Source: JBKSMP01 sp964582055 (GTDB taxonomy: Bacteria; Verrucomicrobiota; Verrucomicrobiia; Opitutales; UBA9783). From it: DNA of 9,026 bases. A model generated the notes under the pieces. The model made no database searches and was not told the origin of the DNA. It saw only the letters and a list, made by a program, of their open reading frames with translations. Both the position numbers and the translations under genes were made by a program. Positions 1 to 6,054 of this stretch are shown piece after piece (the stretch's first letter is position 1; each line of letters begins with the position of its first letter). The stretch spans positions 1-9,026 of the forward strand of contig CAZOPT010000029.1 in the NCBI GenBank assembly GCA_964582055.1. The letters are read 5' to 3'.

Positions 1-14
1 AAATAAAATATGTT

Positions 15-818
15 TTATAAATCATCCAAAAATTTAAAACGTTCTATGGACACTGCACAGCTTGTATCAAGATCCAACTTAACGCAAACACCACTTAAAA
101 CTTTAGGTCCATTAGTTATGACATCAAAACGACCAGGTTTACCTTTTATTACTTTTTCAAGAACGGTATCAATAGAAAATCCTAAAACGCTATTATAGCT
201 ACCACACATCCCAAGATCACAAATAAAGGCGGTTTTGTTATCTAAAAGTCGTTCGTCAGCAGTAGGAATATGGGTATGTGTCCCTACAACACAACCAACA
301 CCTAATCGACTCAAAAACCAACCTAAAGCATACTTATCAGCAGTCGCTTCAGCATGAATATCTACAACAAAATTAGAAATGCCTTCAATTTTCAATGCTT
401 CAATAAGTTGCTGACAAGCCTTAAAAGGACAATCAAGTGATCCATGCATAAAACCGCGTCCCATAACACAAAAAATGGCTATTTTATATCCATTGTGTTC
501 AAAAACTAGATAAGTTTTTCCTGGACATTCACTCGGGAAATTAATGGGCCGACAAATATAATCTAAATTATTTATCTCATTCCAAAACCCTCGCTGATCC
601 CAAGTATGATTACCTAATGTAATACCAGAAATCCCTAGACTTTTTATTTCTTGTGCAATAGAAGAGTTGATGCCAAATCCACCTGCTGCATTTTCTCCAT
701 TTACAAAAACAAAATCAGCTTGATAACGTTCCACTAAACTAAATAGTTGTTTTTTTAAGATAATTCGACCAGGTTGCCCAACAACGTCTCCTAAAAATAA
801 AAAACAACACTTAGACAT
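15..818 (-). CDS. ymdB: YmdB-family (TIGR00282) metallophosphoesterase
   Basis: Cytoplasmic calcineurin-like phosphoesterase of the YmdB family, 267 residues, the usual family length of about 260-270. All family metal-site motifs are visible: GDVVG with D11, NGEN with E42 and N43, GNHTWD with N70 and H71, DIHAE with H155, and GTHTH with H181 and H183, so a two-metal active site looks intact. The Bacillus subtilis homologue hydrolyses cyclic nucleotides and affects biofilm formation and mRNA turnover; the substrate here is unknown. The ATG at 818 is preceded by AAAGG with a 7-base spacer, which supports this start. It lies 28 bases downstream of the minus-strand tRNA and is probably transcribed with it. 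The TAA stop falls 14 bases inside the window edge, so the gene is complete but its terminator is not visible. Family assignment is firm; the physiological role is not. Confidence 0.92.
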   Translation of the reverse strand: MSKCCFLFLGDVVGQPGRIILKKQLFSLVERYQADFVFVNGENAAGGFGINSSIAQEIKSLGISGITLGNHTWDQRGFWNEINNLDYICRPINFPSECPGKTYLVFEHNGYKIAIFCVMGRGFMHGSLDCPFKACQQLIEALKIEGISNFVVDIHAEATADKYALGWFLSRLGVGCVVGTHTHIPTADERLLDNKTAFICDLGMCGSYNSVLGFSIDTVLEKVIKGKPGRFDVITNGPKVLSGVCVKLDLDTSCAVSIERFKFLDDL

Positions 819-846
819 TAAATAACCTTTAGGTTTTAAATAAAAT

Positions 847-922
847 TGGTGGGCCCTGTAGGATTCGAACCTACGACCAAAGGATTATGAGTCCTCTGCT
901 CTAACCGCTGAGCTAAGAGCCC
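847..922 (-). tRNA. tRNA with CAT anticodon, probably tRNA-Ile2 (lysidine type)
   Basis: A full 76-base cloverleaf reads on the minus strand with CCA encoded (847-849). The acceptor stem GGGCTCT pairs with AGGGCCC (one T-G wobble), the anticodon stem is GAGGA/TCCTT around loop CTCATAA, and the T arm is GTAGG-TTCGAAT-CCTAC. The anticodon CAT occupies 887-889. CAT can be elongator Met, initiator Met or Ile2. The D-arm and variable region (TTAGCTCAG, TTGGTCG) resemble the remembered E. coli and B. subtilis tRNA-Ile2 more than elongator Met, and the acceptor closes with a G-C pair, which argues against an initiator. If it is Ile2, the C34 must be converted to lysidine by TilS to read AUA. The gene itself is certain; the amino acid is inferred. 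Confidence 0.93.
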
Positions 923-947
923 TTTTATTGTAAAAAAACATATTTCC

Positions 948-976
948 ATTCTAATAACAAGCTTTTTTAAAATTAA
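948..976 (-). promoter_or_regulatory. Weak candidate promoter for the minus-strand tRNA
   Basis: On the minus strand a TAGAAT hexamer (948-953) matches five of six -10 consensus positions and lies 25 bases before the tRNA 5' end, leaving room for a short leader. The hexamer 17 bases upstream (971-976, TTAATT) is a poor -35. This is the best sigma-70-like candidate I see in this half of the divergent spacer, but such matches are common in AT-rich DNA. Confidence 0.25.
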
Positions 977-1072
977 AATTGATTTTATAAAAAAACTAAA
1001 GATATTAGTGCAAGTTCAACCGTAATGGACAACAAGATTCTTAAGTAATACTTTTCTCTTTTTATTTTTCAA

Positions 1073-1102
1073 TTGACTTATACACAAAACATCAATTATA
1101 TA
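1073..1102 (+). promoter_or_regulatory. Candidate sigma-70-type promoter for tRNA-Ser and the following gene
   Basis: TTGACT at 1073-1078 (five of six -35 matches) and TATATA at 1097-1102 (four of six -10 matches) are separated by 18 bases. Initiation would fall near 1109, only a few bases before the tRNA 5' end at 1117. Because the next protein gene begins 16 bases after the tRNA, this promoter probably drives both. Confidence 0.5.
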
Positions 1103-1116
1103 AGTGTTTAAAAGTT

Positions 1117-1204
1117 GGAAGGATGGCAGAGTGGACGATTGCGACGGTCTTGAAAACCGTTAAACTGAAAGGTTTCGAGGGTTCGAATCCCCCTCCTTCC
1201 GCCA
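1117..1204 (+). tRNA. tRNA-Ser (TGA anticodon)
   Basis: An 88-base class II tRNA with encoded CCA (1202-1204) and discriminator G at 1201, typical of serine. Acceptor stem GGAAGGA/TCCTTCC is fully paired. The anticodon stem ACGGT/ACCGT encloses loop CTTGAAA with anticodon TGA at 1151-1153, reading UCA and related serine codons. A long variable arm (AAAC/GTTT) follows, as required for tRNA-Ser. The T arm has the standard TTCGAAT loop, but one of its five pairs is an A-C mismatch (GAGGG against CCCCC), a minor oddity that could be real or a sequence error. It lies directly upstream of an ArnA-like gene on the same strand. Confidence 0.97.
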
Positions 1205-1220
1205 GAAAAAAGTATTAAAG

Positions 1221-2264
1221 GTGAAAACGAAAAAGATTTTAGTATTGGGGGCAAACGGTTTTATTGGAAGTACATTGTGTGCGCATTTATTAGCAAAAAC
1301 TGAACATGAAGTTTTTGCCGTAGATTTAGGGACACACAAATTAACTCCCTGCTTAAATCATCCAAGATTTCATTTCCAAAAACTTGATTTATTAATTCAC
1401 AACGAAACAATTGAGTACCTTGTACGGAAATGTGATATTGTTTTACCTTTGGTTGCAATTGCTGTCCCCAATATTTATGTGACAAAACCGCTGAGTGTAT
1501 TTGAACTTGATTTTGAAGCTAATTTAAAAGTTATTCGTTGGTGTGTTAAGTATAAAAAGCGTGTTCTATTCCCATCTACTTCTGAAGTTTATGGAATGGC
1601 TACAGATGAAGAATTTGAGGAAAATACAACGCATTTCGTTCTAGGCCCCATTGAAAAACAACGGTGGATTTATTCCTGTTGTAAACAATTAATGGATCGC
1701 ATTATTTACGCTTATGGGTTTGAACAAGGTCTTGATTATACGATTTTCAGGCCCTTCAACTTCATTGGAGCAAAGTTGGATGATATTCGTAATGATGCAG
1801 GTTCACGTGTTTTAACGCAGTTTTTGCATAATGTTTTTGCTAAAAAACCGATTGAACTAGTCGACGGCGGTCAACAAACGCGCTGCTTTGTTTATATTGA
1901 TGATGCAATTGATTGTTTGATTCGAATTATTGAAAATGAAAATGGTTGTGCAACACGTGGAATTTTCAATATTGGTAATCCAAATGAGAATTACTCTATC
2001 GCACAACTTGCTCAAATGGTTGTTGAAGTTTTTGAAGAATTTGATCCACAATTAGCCAAAACAATTACAATAAAGACAATTCCGGCAAAAGATTATTACG
2101 GTTCATCAGGATACCAAGATGTTTCTCGGCGTGTACCCTCTATTGCAGTTGCTCAAAATAAATTAAATTGGAAACCACATACTACCTTAAAACAAGCGAT
2201 TCGATATATTCTAGATTATCATCTAAATGGTAAAGATCCTGACACTGAGCTTTTAAAAAAGTAA
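1221..2264 (+). CDS. Stand-alone ArnA C-terminal-type UDP-glucuronate decarboxylase/dehydrogenase (SDR family)
   Basis: A 347-residue extended short-chain dehydrogenase that matches the decarboxylase half of E. coli ArnA closely over its whole length. Known ArnA chemistry is NAD-dependent oxidation and decarboxylation of UDP-glucuronate to UDP-4-keto-pentose, the first committed step toward UDP-L-Ara4N used to modify lipid A. Visible motifs: NAD-binding GANGFIG (residues 10-16), the stretch CDIVLPLVAIA (71-81), STSEVYG (119-125) with S121 and E122 matching ArnA Ser433/Glu434, catalytic YxxxK (Y151, K155), DGGQQTRCFVYIDD (215-228), and QDVSRR (299-304) whose R304 matches ArnA Arg619. The formyltransferase domain of ArnA is absent and is not elsewhere in the window. 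The start is GTG at 1221; only a weak purine-rich site precedes it, but the Rossmann motif begins six residues in, so no later start is possible. The gene begins 16 bases after tRNA-Ser. A UDP-xylose synthase role is the main alternative. Confidence 0.88.
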   Translation: MKTKKILVLGANGFIGSTLCAHLLAKTEHEVFAVDLGTHKLTPCLNHPRFHFQKLDLLIHNETIEYLVRKCDIVLPLVAIAVPNIYVTKPLSVFELDFEANLKVIRWCVKYKKRVLFPSTSEVYGMATDEEFEENTTHFVLGPIEKQRWIYSCCKQLMDRIIYAYGFEQGLDYTIFRPFNFIGAKLDDIRNDAGSRVLTQFLHNVFAKKPIELVDGGQQTRCFVYIDDAIDCLIRIIENENGCATRGIFNIGNPNENYSIAQLAQMVVEVFEEFDPQLAKTITIKTIPAKDYYGSSGYQDVSRRVPSIAVAQNKLNWKPHTTLKQAIRYILDYHLNGKDPDTELLKK

Positions 2265-2273
2265 TGTCACTTC

Positions 2274-2286
2274 TAATCACCGATTA
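2274..2286. repeat. Short inverted repeat in the convergent spacer
   Basis: TAATC-ACC-GATTA, a perfect 5-base inverted repeat with a 3-base loop, lies 9 bases after the stop of the ArnA-like gene in the 94-base spacer before the convergent SulP stop. It is too short and AT-rich, and lacks a T-tract, to be called an intrinsic terminator. Nothing else in 2265-2358 stands out apart from the 8-base palindrome ACTTAAGT at 2357-2364. Confidence 0.25.
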
Positions 2287-2358
2287 AACAGTACAGTTGC
2301 GTAAATGCTAAAGGTTTTAAAGAGGTAAAAATTCTCTATAAAATCTTTCAAACTTTAC

Positions 2359-3993
2359 TTAAGTGTTAATATGTTGTAAAGTTTCAATAGCTTGACTTAA
2401 GGATTTACTGAACAAATTATCGTGACAAGCATCATACAAGCGCGATTTCTGCATACGGAAGCAAACAAGATCATTAGCTTCACAAAAGATAACATTTACA
2501 TTCTTCTCTTTCAAAGACGCAACAAAGAATCGCAAAGAGTCGATGGCACTTACATCAATAAAGGGAACATGATGTAAACGGATAATAATGGTATGGATGT
2601 CTTTATTGACACTAGATAATTTTGACTGAAATGTCTCGATAGCACCAAAGAAAAAAGGTCCCTCAATGGAGTAAATACTTACGTCTTGAGGAACATCGAT
2701 ATGCAGTTGTTTATGCAACAACTCAATGTTTGAATTATGTTCTATTTGTACTGTTTTAGACATGCGTCGCATGAAAAATAAAGTAGAAAGTACAACACCA
2801 ATATTGACAGCAACAACAAGATCGACACAAACAGTTAATAAAAAGGTAATAACAAGGACAAAACAATCTGATTTGGGAGCTGTTGTTAAAATTCTAAAAA
2901 AACGGCGATAATCGCTCATATTATAGGATACAACAAATAAAATGGCTGATAATACTGCGATCGGAATGTACACCGAAAGTGGTGCGAGTACGAGTATAAA
3001 CAAGATAAGTGTTACGCAATGTATGATACCAGATACCGGAGAATTTCCACCACTTTTTATATTTGCAGCCGTTCTTGCGATAGCTCCAGTTGCAGCAAAT
3101 CCACCGAATAAAGGTGCAACAATATTTGCGAGACCTTGCCCGATTAATTCTTGATTAGAATTGTGGTGTGTTCCCATCATACTATCTGCAACAGCAGCCG
3201 AAAGCAAAGATTCGATAGCACACAACAATGCAATGGTAAACGCAGGACCAATTAATTCAGAAATGAGATACAAAGGAACAACTGGAATCTTAAAAGTAGG
3301 AAGTATCTGCGGAATTCCACCAAAAGCAGACCCAATAGTAGCAACAGAGTTGAAATTGAAAAAATATTGCACTGTGGTTGCTACAATAAGAGCTACAAGA
3401 AATCCGGGAAGTGGTTTTAAGTACTTATTCGTAAAAAGAATAACGAATAAACTTACAACTGAAATCGTTGTTGTTGTACTATCCAGTGTTGGAAAAGCAT
3501 GAAATAAATCCAGCAACTTTGAACCAATAGAAGTACCATTAAAGTGTACCGTAAGGCCAAAAAAGTTTTTCCATTGACCAATGCATATAGTTAAAGCAAC
3601 ACCTGATGTAAAACCAACAATAACGGGTTCTGGAATATATTTTATAATAGAGCCCAATTTAAAAAGCCCCATAAACACTAAGAAAATTCCTGCTAATAAT
3701 GTAGCCAATTGAAGACCAACAAAACCATATTTTTGAGTAATCGAGAACAAAATGATCACAAAAGCACCGGTAGGGCCTGCAATTTGTACACGGCTTCCTC
3801 CAAATAATGACACTAAGCATCCAGCAACAATAGAAGTATATAAGCCATTTTCTGGCGGAACTCCAGAAGCAATAGCGAAAGCCATACCTAATGGTAATGC
3901 GATAACACCAACAATAATACCCGGTAAAATATTAGCTAAACTATTTTTTTTAGAAAATAGACCACTACGATAAGCTTCAATAATTGCAAACAT
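2359..3993 (-). CDS. SulP-family inorganic anion/bicarbonate/dicarboxylate transporter with C-terminal STAS domain
   Basis: A 544-residue inner-membrane SLC26/SulP transporter. Residues about 15-410 are strongly hydrophobic multi-pass membrane sequence with the family landmarks: GLYTSIVAGCL (50-60) followed by GSRVQIAGPTGA (66-77), PEPVIVGFTSG (121-131), and the core stretch from E261 through NQELIGQGLAN (280-290) and FGGFAATGAIARTA (296-309). A cytoplasmic STAS domain covers about 430-540, with FIDVSAIDSL (478-487) at the usual site of the conserved acidic-Ser switch loop. The length fits bacterial SulP proteins (about 500-580). Characterised members carry sulfate, bicarbonate (BicA) or C4-dicarboxylates (DauA); the substrate cannot be read from this sequence. 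The start is well supported by AAGAGG just before the ATG at 3993. It is divergent from the type III secretion module, and the shared spacer holds inverted repeats. Confidence 0.93.
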   Translation of the reverse strand: MFAIIEAYRSGLFSKKNSLANILPGIIVGVIALPLGMAFAIASGVPPENGLYTSIVAGCLVSLFGGSRVQIAGPTGAFVIILFSITQKYGFVGLQLATLLAGIFLVFMGLFKLGSIIKYIPEPVIVGFTSGVALTICIGQWKNFFGLTVHFNGTSIGSKLLDLFHAFPTLDSTTTTISVVSLFVILFTNKYLKPLPGFLVALIVATTVQYFFNFNSVATIGSAFGGIPQILPTFKIPVVPLYLISELIGPAFTIALLCAIESLLSAAVADSMMGTHHNSNQELIGQGLANIVAPLFGGFAATGAIARTAANIKSGGNSPVSGIIHCVTLILFILVLAPLSVYIPIAVLSAILFVVSYNMSDYRRFFRILTTAPKSDCFVLVITFLLTVCVDLVVAVNIGVVLSTLFFMRRMSKTVQIEHNSNIELLHKQLHIDVPQDVSIYSIEGPFFFGAIETFQSKLSSVNKDIHTIIIRLHHVPFIDVSAIDSLRFFVASLKEKNVNVIFCEANDLVCFRMQKSRLYDACHDNLFSKSLSQAIETLQHINT

Positions 3994-4021
3994 AACCTCT
4001 TACGACGTATATAGAGACAAA

Positions 4022-4087
4022 ATTTGTTTCAAAAAAGTTTAATTAAAGATTTTTTTATTAAAGCTTCAATATAAAAATGAAACAAAT
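4022..4087. repeat. Nested inverted repeat between sulP and sctW
   Basis: The outer arms ATTTGTTTCA (4022-4031) and TGAAACAAAT (4078-4087) are perfect 10-base reverse complements. Inside them, AAGTTTAAT (4035-4043) pairs with ATTAAAGCTT (4057-4066) apart from one bulged base. A small palindrome ACAAAATTTGT (4017-4027) overlaps the left outer arm. On the minus strand the structure ends 28 bases before the SulP start codon, so it could be an operator with paired half-sites or an AU-rich hairpin in the sulP leader. AT-rich spacers produce such pairs by chance at an appreciable rate, so function is unproven. Confidence 0.4.
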
Positions 4088-4144
4088 AAAAAATTCAACT
4101 AAAATGTAGCATTGGTCCTCCACAGTTGTAAATTTTAAATGACA

Positions 4145-4175
4145 TTGTAAAAGGGTTAAGAAAAATTTTTATAAA
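4145..4175 (+). promoter_or_regulatory. Weak candidate promoter for the type III secretion module
   Basis: TTGTAA (4145-4150) and TATAAA (4170-4175) are spaced 19 bases apart, longer than the ideal 17. Initiation would fall near 4182, giving a leader of roughly 48 bases to the ATG at 4230. It is the best plus-strand match in the spacer before sctW, but base composition makes chance matches likely. Confidence 0.25.
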
Positions 4176-4229
4176 AGGTTTTATCTAACCGAAATATTGG
4201 GAACAAAAAATGCTTTCTTAAAGTACATC

Positions 4230-5393
4230 ATGTCAACGGATGTAAACCTTCAAACGCAAGCAACTGATCAAGCTTACATGGGAACAGTAGGTGATGCCGA
4301 TGGTGTAAGTACAGATAATCAAGTAGGAAATTTAGATGGACAAAATGTTGCTATTGATAAAAGCAGCGACCCAACAACAAAAGATGATGAGGTTGCGTCC
4401 AATATAAAAGCTGAAAAAGATACACAAAAAGCGATCAAGAAAGATAAAGCAAAAGAGAAAGAAAAAGAAAAACGATTAAAAAGTGTACAATCTTCAGAAG
4501 ATACAAAGTATATTTCTGAACAACTGCAACAAGGCAAACGTATATCAAAACAAACTGAAGCTAGGTTACGTGTTATTAACGAAAATACACAAGAAGATTT
4601 ACAAAATACAATCAATCAACGCTCTTATTCTTTGTTTAGCGGCAGTGAAGATAAGTACTTAAAATGTTGTAACAAATTTAATACACTCCTTGAACAAGAT
4701 ACCAGTTCTTCTGAAGATTTCGAGGAACTCATTAAAGAATCTTTCGATGATGTTGCAGAACAGCACAATGCATTACAAATAACTAAGGATGTTTGGGAAC
4801 GAAAACTTACAAACTTAAAAACACTTGCTAAAAAAACTAAAGAAGTATCGATAGGAGAAGAGGGTAAAGAATCACAAGAACAAGAAAACGATTATAGGCA
4901 AATTCAACAACAAATAAAAACATTAGAAAAGAATATTGAAAATCTTAGTGGTGTTCAAGATAAGTTAATGTTGGAAAATGGTAATCGCATAGAGGATAGT
5001 TATAAATTAGCACCTTTATTACGTGAAGTTACTGCCAATATGAACCATGATATTTCTTTACCGCCTAAAAGCTTTAACGAAATTATTTTGGATAAGGTTT
5101 TGCCACTTAATGGCGATACTGTTAAAACTTTTCAGTGTTTGTGTGAAAATTTCATTGAAAACAATAAAACTGCAAAAAATATTGGTGAATCCATTTCTTG
5201 CTTTGAAAACAATTTATTTATTATAAGGGAATGCTTAAAACAAGAATTAAAAACATGCCAAGATACAAAAGTGGCATTTGCAATTGTCAATGTTTGTCGA
5301 GCATCTGAAAAATTAGAAGCTGTTAACAATGAAAACATAATGGTCATCAACCTTACTGCCAATAGTTTTGCCAAAAATATCGAACAATCATGA
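4230..5393 (+). CDS. sctW: Type III secretion gatekeeper SctW (YopN/CopN/HrpJ family), lacking a fused TyeA domain
   Basis: A 387-residue protein assigned as the gatekeeper that, with TyeA, blocks early effector release and sets the order of secretion. The N-terminus is rich in Ser, Thr, Gln and Asp, as in secreted type III substrates. Residues 60-84 are a Lys/Glu-rich low-complexity linker. From about 133 to 180 comes the typical first helical bundle of the YopN/InvE family, including a DVAEQHNALQ stretch like the usual D-x-x-EQ-x-ALL motif. Residues 179-249 look coiled-coil, and the last 140 residues align loosely in spacing with the YopN C-terminus. An in-frame TTG at 4197 would add 11 residues but lacks a placed ribosome site; the ATG at 4230 has AAAG six bases upstream and restores a secretion-type N-terminus. 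The following tyeA and chaperone genes strongly support the call. Primary-sequence similarity alone is weak, and no other apparatus genes are present. Confidence 0.8.
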   Translation: MSTDVNLQTQATDQAYMGTVGDADGVSTDNQVGNLDGQNVAIDKSSDPTTKDDEVASNIKAEKDTQKAIKKDKAKEKEKEKRLKSVQSSEDTKYISEQLQQGKRISKQTEARLRVINENTQEDLQNTINQRSYSLFSGSEDKYLKCCNKFNTLLEQDTSSSEDFEELIKESFDDVAEQHNALQITKDVWERKLTNLKTLAKKTKEVSIGEEGKESQEQENDYRQIQQQIKTLEKNIENLSGVQDKLMLENGNRIEDSYKLAPLLREVTANMNHDISLPPKSFNEIILDKVLPLNGDTVKTFQCLCENFIENNKTAKNIGESISCFENNLFIIRECLKQELKTCQDTKVAFAIVNVCRASEKLEAVNNENIMVINLTANSFAKNIEQS

Positions 5394-5668
5394 TTGAAAA
5401 TCCAAATATCCCCGAACTTTCCTTTCATATTACACAAGTAATTATGCAGTCCATTTTAAAAGAATGGCTGGATCCACAAATTATTAATCAAATGTATAAC
5501 AAATTGCAGTTAAATACCAATGAAGAGAAAATTTTCTTTTTGACCCACCTGTCAATGGCAATACGTAAATATCCTGATACGATTTTTCCGAATCCAGATT
5601 TACGAACACAATTTTTAAACATTATTCAAGAATGCTTAGATGCACGTATATTAGAGGAGAATAATTAA
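5390..5668 (+). CDS. tyeA: TyeA-family type III secretion gatekeeper partner
   Basis: A 92-residue protein, exactly the length of Yersinia TyeA, which binds the YopN C-terminus in the bacterial cytosol and is needed for regulated effector release. It aligns with TyeA from about residue 16 to the end: a W residue (W25) after the first helix, the run of polar and hydrophobic residues through the middle, KYPDTIFPNPDLR (59-71) against the TyeA stretch ending in a Phe-Pro and Phe-Ser-Asp, then a last helix with LNIIQECLDA (74-83) and an acidic tail. Its ATG overlaps the sctW stop (ATGA at 5390-5393) and has no Shine-Dalgarno, so translation is probably coupled by termination-reinitiation. In Chlamydiaceae and in MxiC/InvE proteins the same domain is fused to the gatekeeper; here it is separate, as in Yersinia. 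Confidence 0.85.
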   Translation: MIENPNIPELSFHITQVIMQSILKEWLDPQIINQMYNKLQLNTNEEKIFFLTHLSMAIRKYPDTIFPNPDLRTQFLNIIQECLDARILEENN

Positions 5669-5670
5669 TT

Positions 5671-6051
5671 ATGATTAATGACGAAATTGAACATTTTGGT
5701 AAAAGCATTGGCATTGAAAATTTGGCATTGAATGATCAAGGATGTCTAAGATTCATATTTGAAAACAAGATTAACATTTATATTGAAAAATTCGAAGATA
5801 CCATTTTCTTTTTTATTACAAAAACATACGAATTAAGTCCCTTGCCTTACAACTATTACATGTCTGCTATTAGCATGAATTACCGCTTAAATACAACGCC
5901 TTTTCCGGTTGAAGCGATCGCCCAAACAGATCAAGACATTGGATTTTTTACTCGCATCAAAGAAAATCAATGCGATCAACCTACTCTTTACAAAATATTT
6001 CAATTTTTGCTGCAATACATGCGTCAATTCGAAAACAAAGTTGTTAATTAA
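5671..6051 (+). CDS. CesT-family type III secretion chaperone (SycN/Scc1-like)
   Basis: A 126-residue acidic protein with the standard layout of class I secretion chaperones. A first helix with FGKSIGIENL (9-18) is followed by ALNDQGCLRFIFENKINIYIE (roughly 19-39), matching the family pattern of Leu-x-x-Leu, a D-x-x-G-x-C turn and alternating beta-strand residues, then more strands and a C-terminal helix from about residue 103. Such proteins dimerise and keep a secretion substrate partly unfolded near the export gate. The position next to sctW and tyeA points to SctW as its client, as for SycN/YscB with YopN and Scc1/Scc4 with CopN. AGAGGAG at 5653-5659 is a good ribosome site for the ATG at 5671, two bases after the tyeA stop. 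A second chaperone subunit is not seen here. The gene ends 3 bases from the convergent kdsD stop. Confidence 0.8.
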   Translation: MINDEIEHFGKSIGIENLALNDQGCLRFIFENKINIYIEKFEDTIFFFITKTYELSPLPYNYYMSAISMNYRLNTTPFPVEAIAQTDQDIGFFTRIKENQCDQPTLYKIFQFLLQYMRQFENKVVN

Positions 6052-6054
6052 TCG

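Noticed and set aside
387..392. Missing KMSKS motif in ArgS taken as a defect (residue numbers of the protein)
   Set aside because: Many arginyl-tRNA synthetases lack the canonical KMSKS; the KTREGK stretch is the usual replacement and the rest of the enzyme is intact.
1117..1204. tRNA-Ser as an integration site for a mobile element
   Set aside because: No copy of the tRNA 3' end is repeated elsewhere in the window and no integrase or phage gene follows it.
2265..2358. Bidirectional terminator between the ArnA-like gene and sulP
   Set aside because: Only short AT-rich inverted repeats are present (5 bases at 2274-2286 and an AGAG/CTCT pair near 2320-2340), none followed by a T-tract with a GC-rich stem.
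2726..3973. Several plus-strand frames of 61-113 codons antisense to the SulP gene
   Set aside because: They are shadows of a well-supported transporter gene and show no domain, ribosome site or spacing that suggests coding.
4197..4229. TTG start extending SctW by 11 residues
   Set aside because: The nearest AAAAGG is 18 bases upstream, too far to serve it, and the added residues interrupt the secretion-signal-like N-terminus that begins at the ATG at 4230.
3994..4229. Hidden small gene in the 236-base spacer before sctW
   Set aside because: No open frame with a plausible start, ribosome site or protein-like composition is visible there; the stretch is mostly A/T runs and the inverted repeats.
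4319..4615. 98-residue minus-strand reading frame rich in Ser, Phe and Cys
   Set aside because: It is the antisense reading of the Lys/Glu-rich part of sctW; its composition simply mirrors those codons and it has no ribosome site or family likeness.
5370..5393. Programmed -1 frameshift site at the sctW-tyeA junction as a firm feature
   Set aside because: The A5 run does not form an X-XXY-YYZ slippery heptamer in the sctW frame and I see no downstream stem or pseudoknot; ATGA reinitiation explains the junction more simply.
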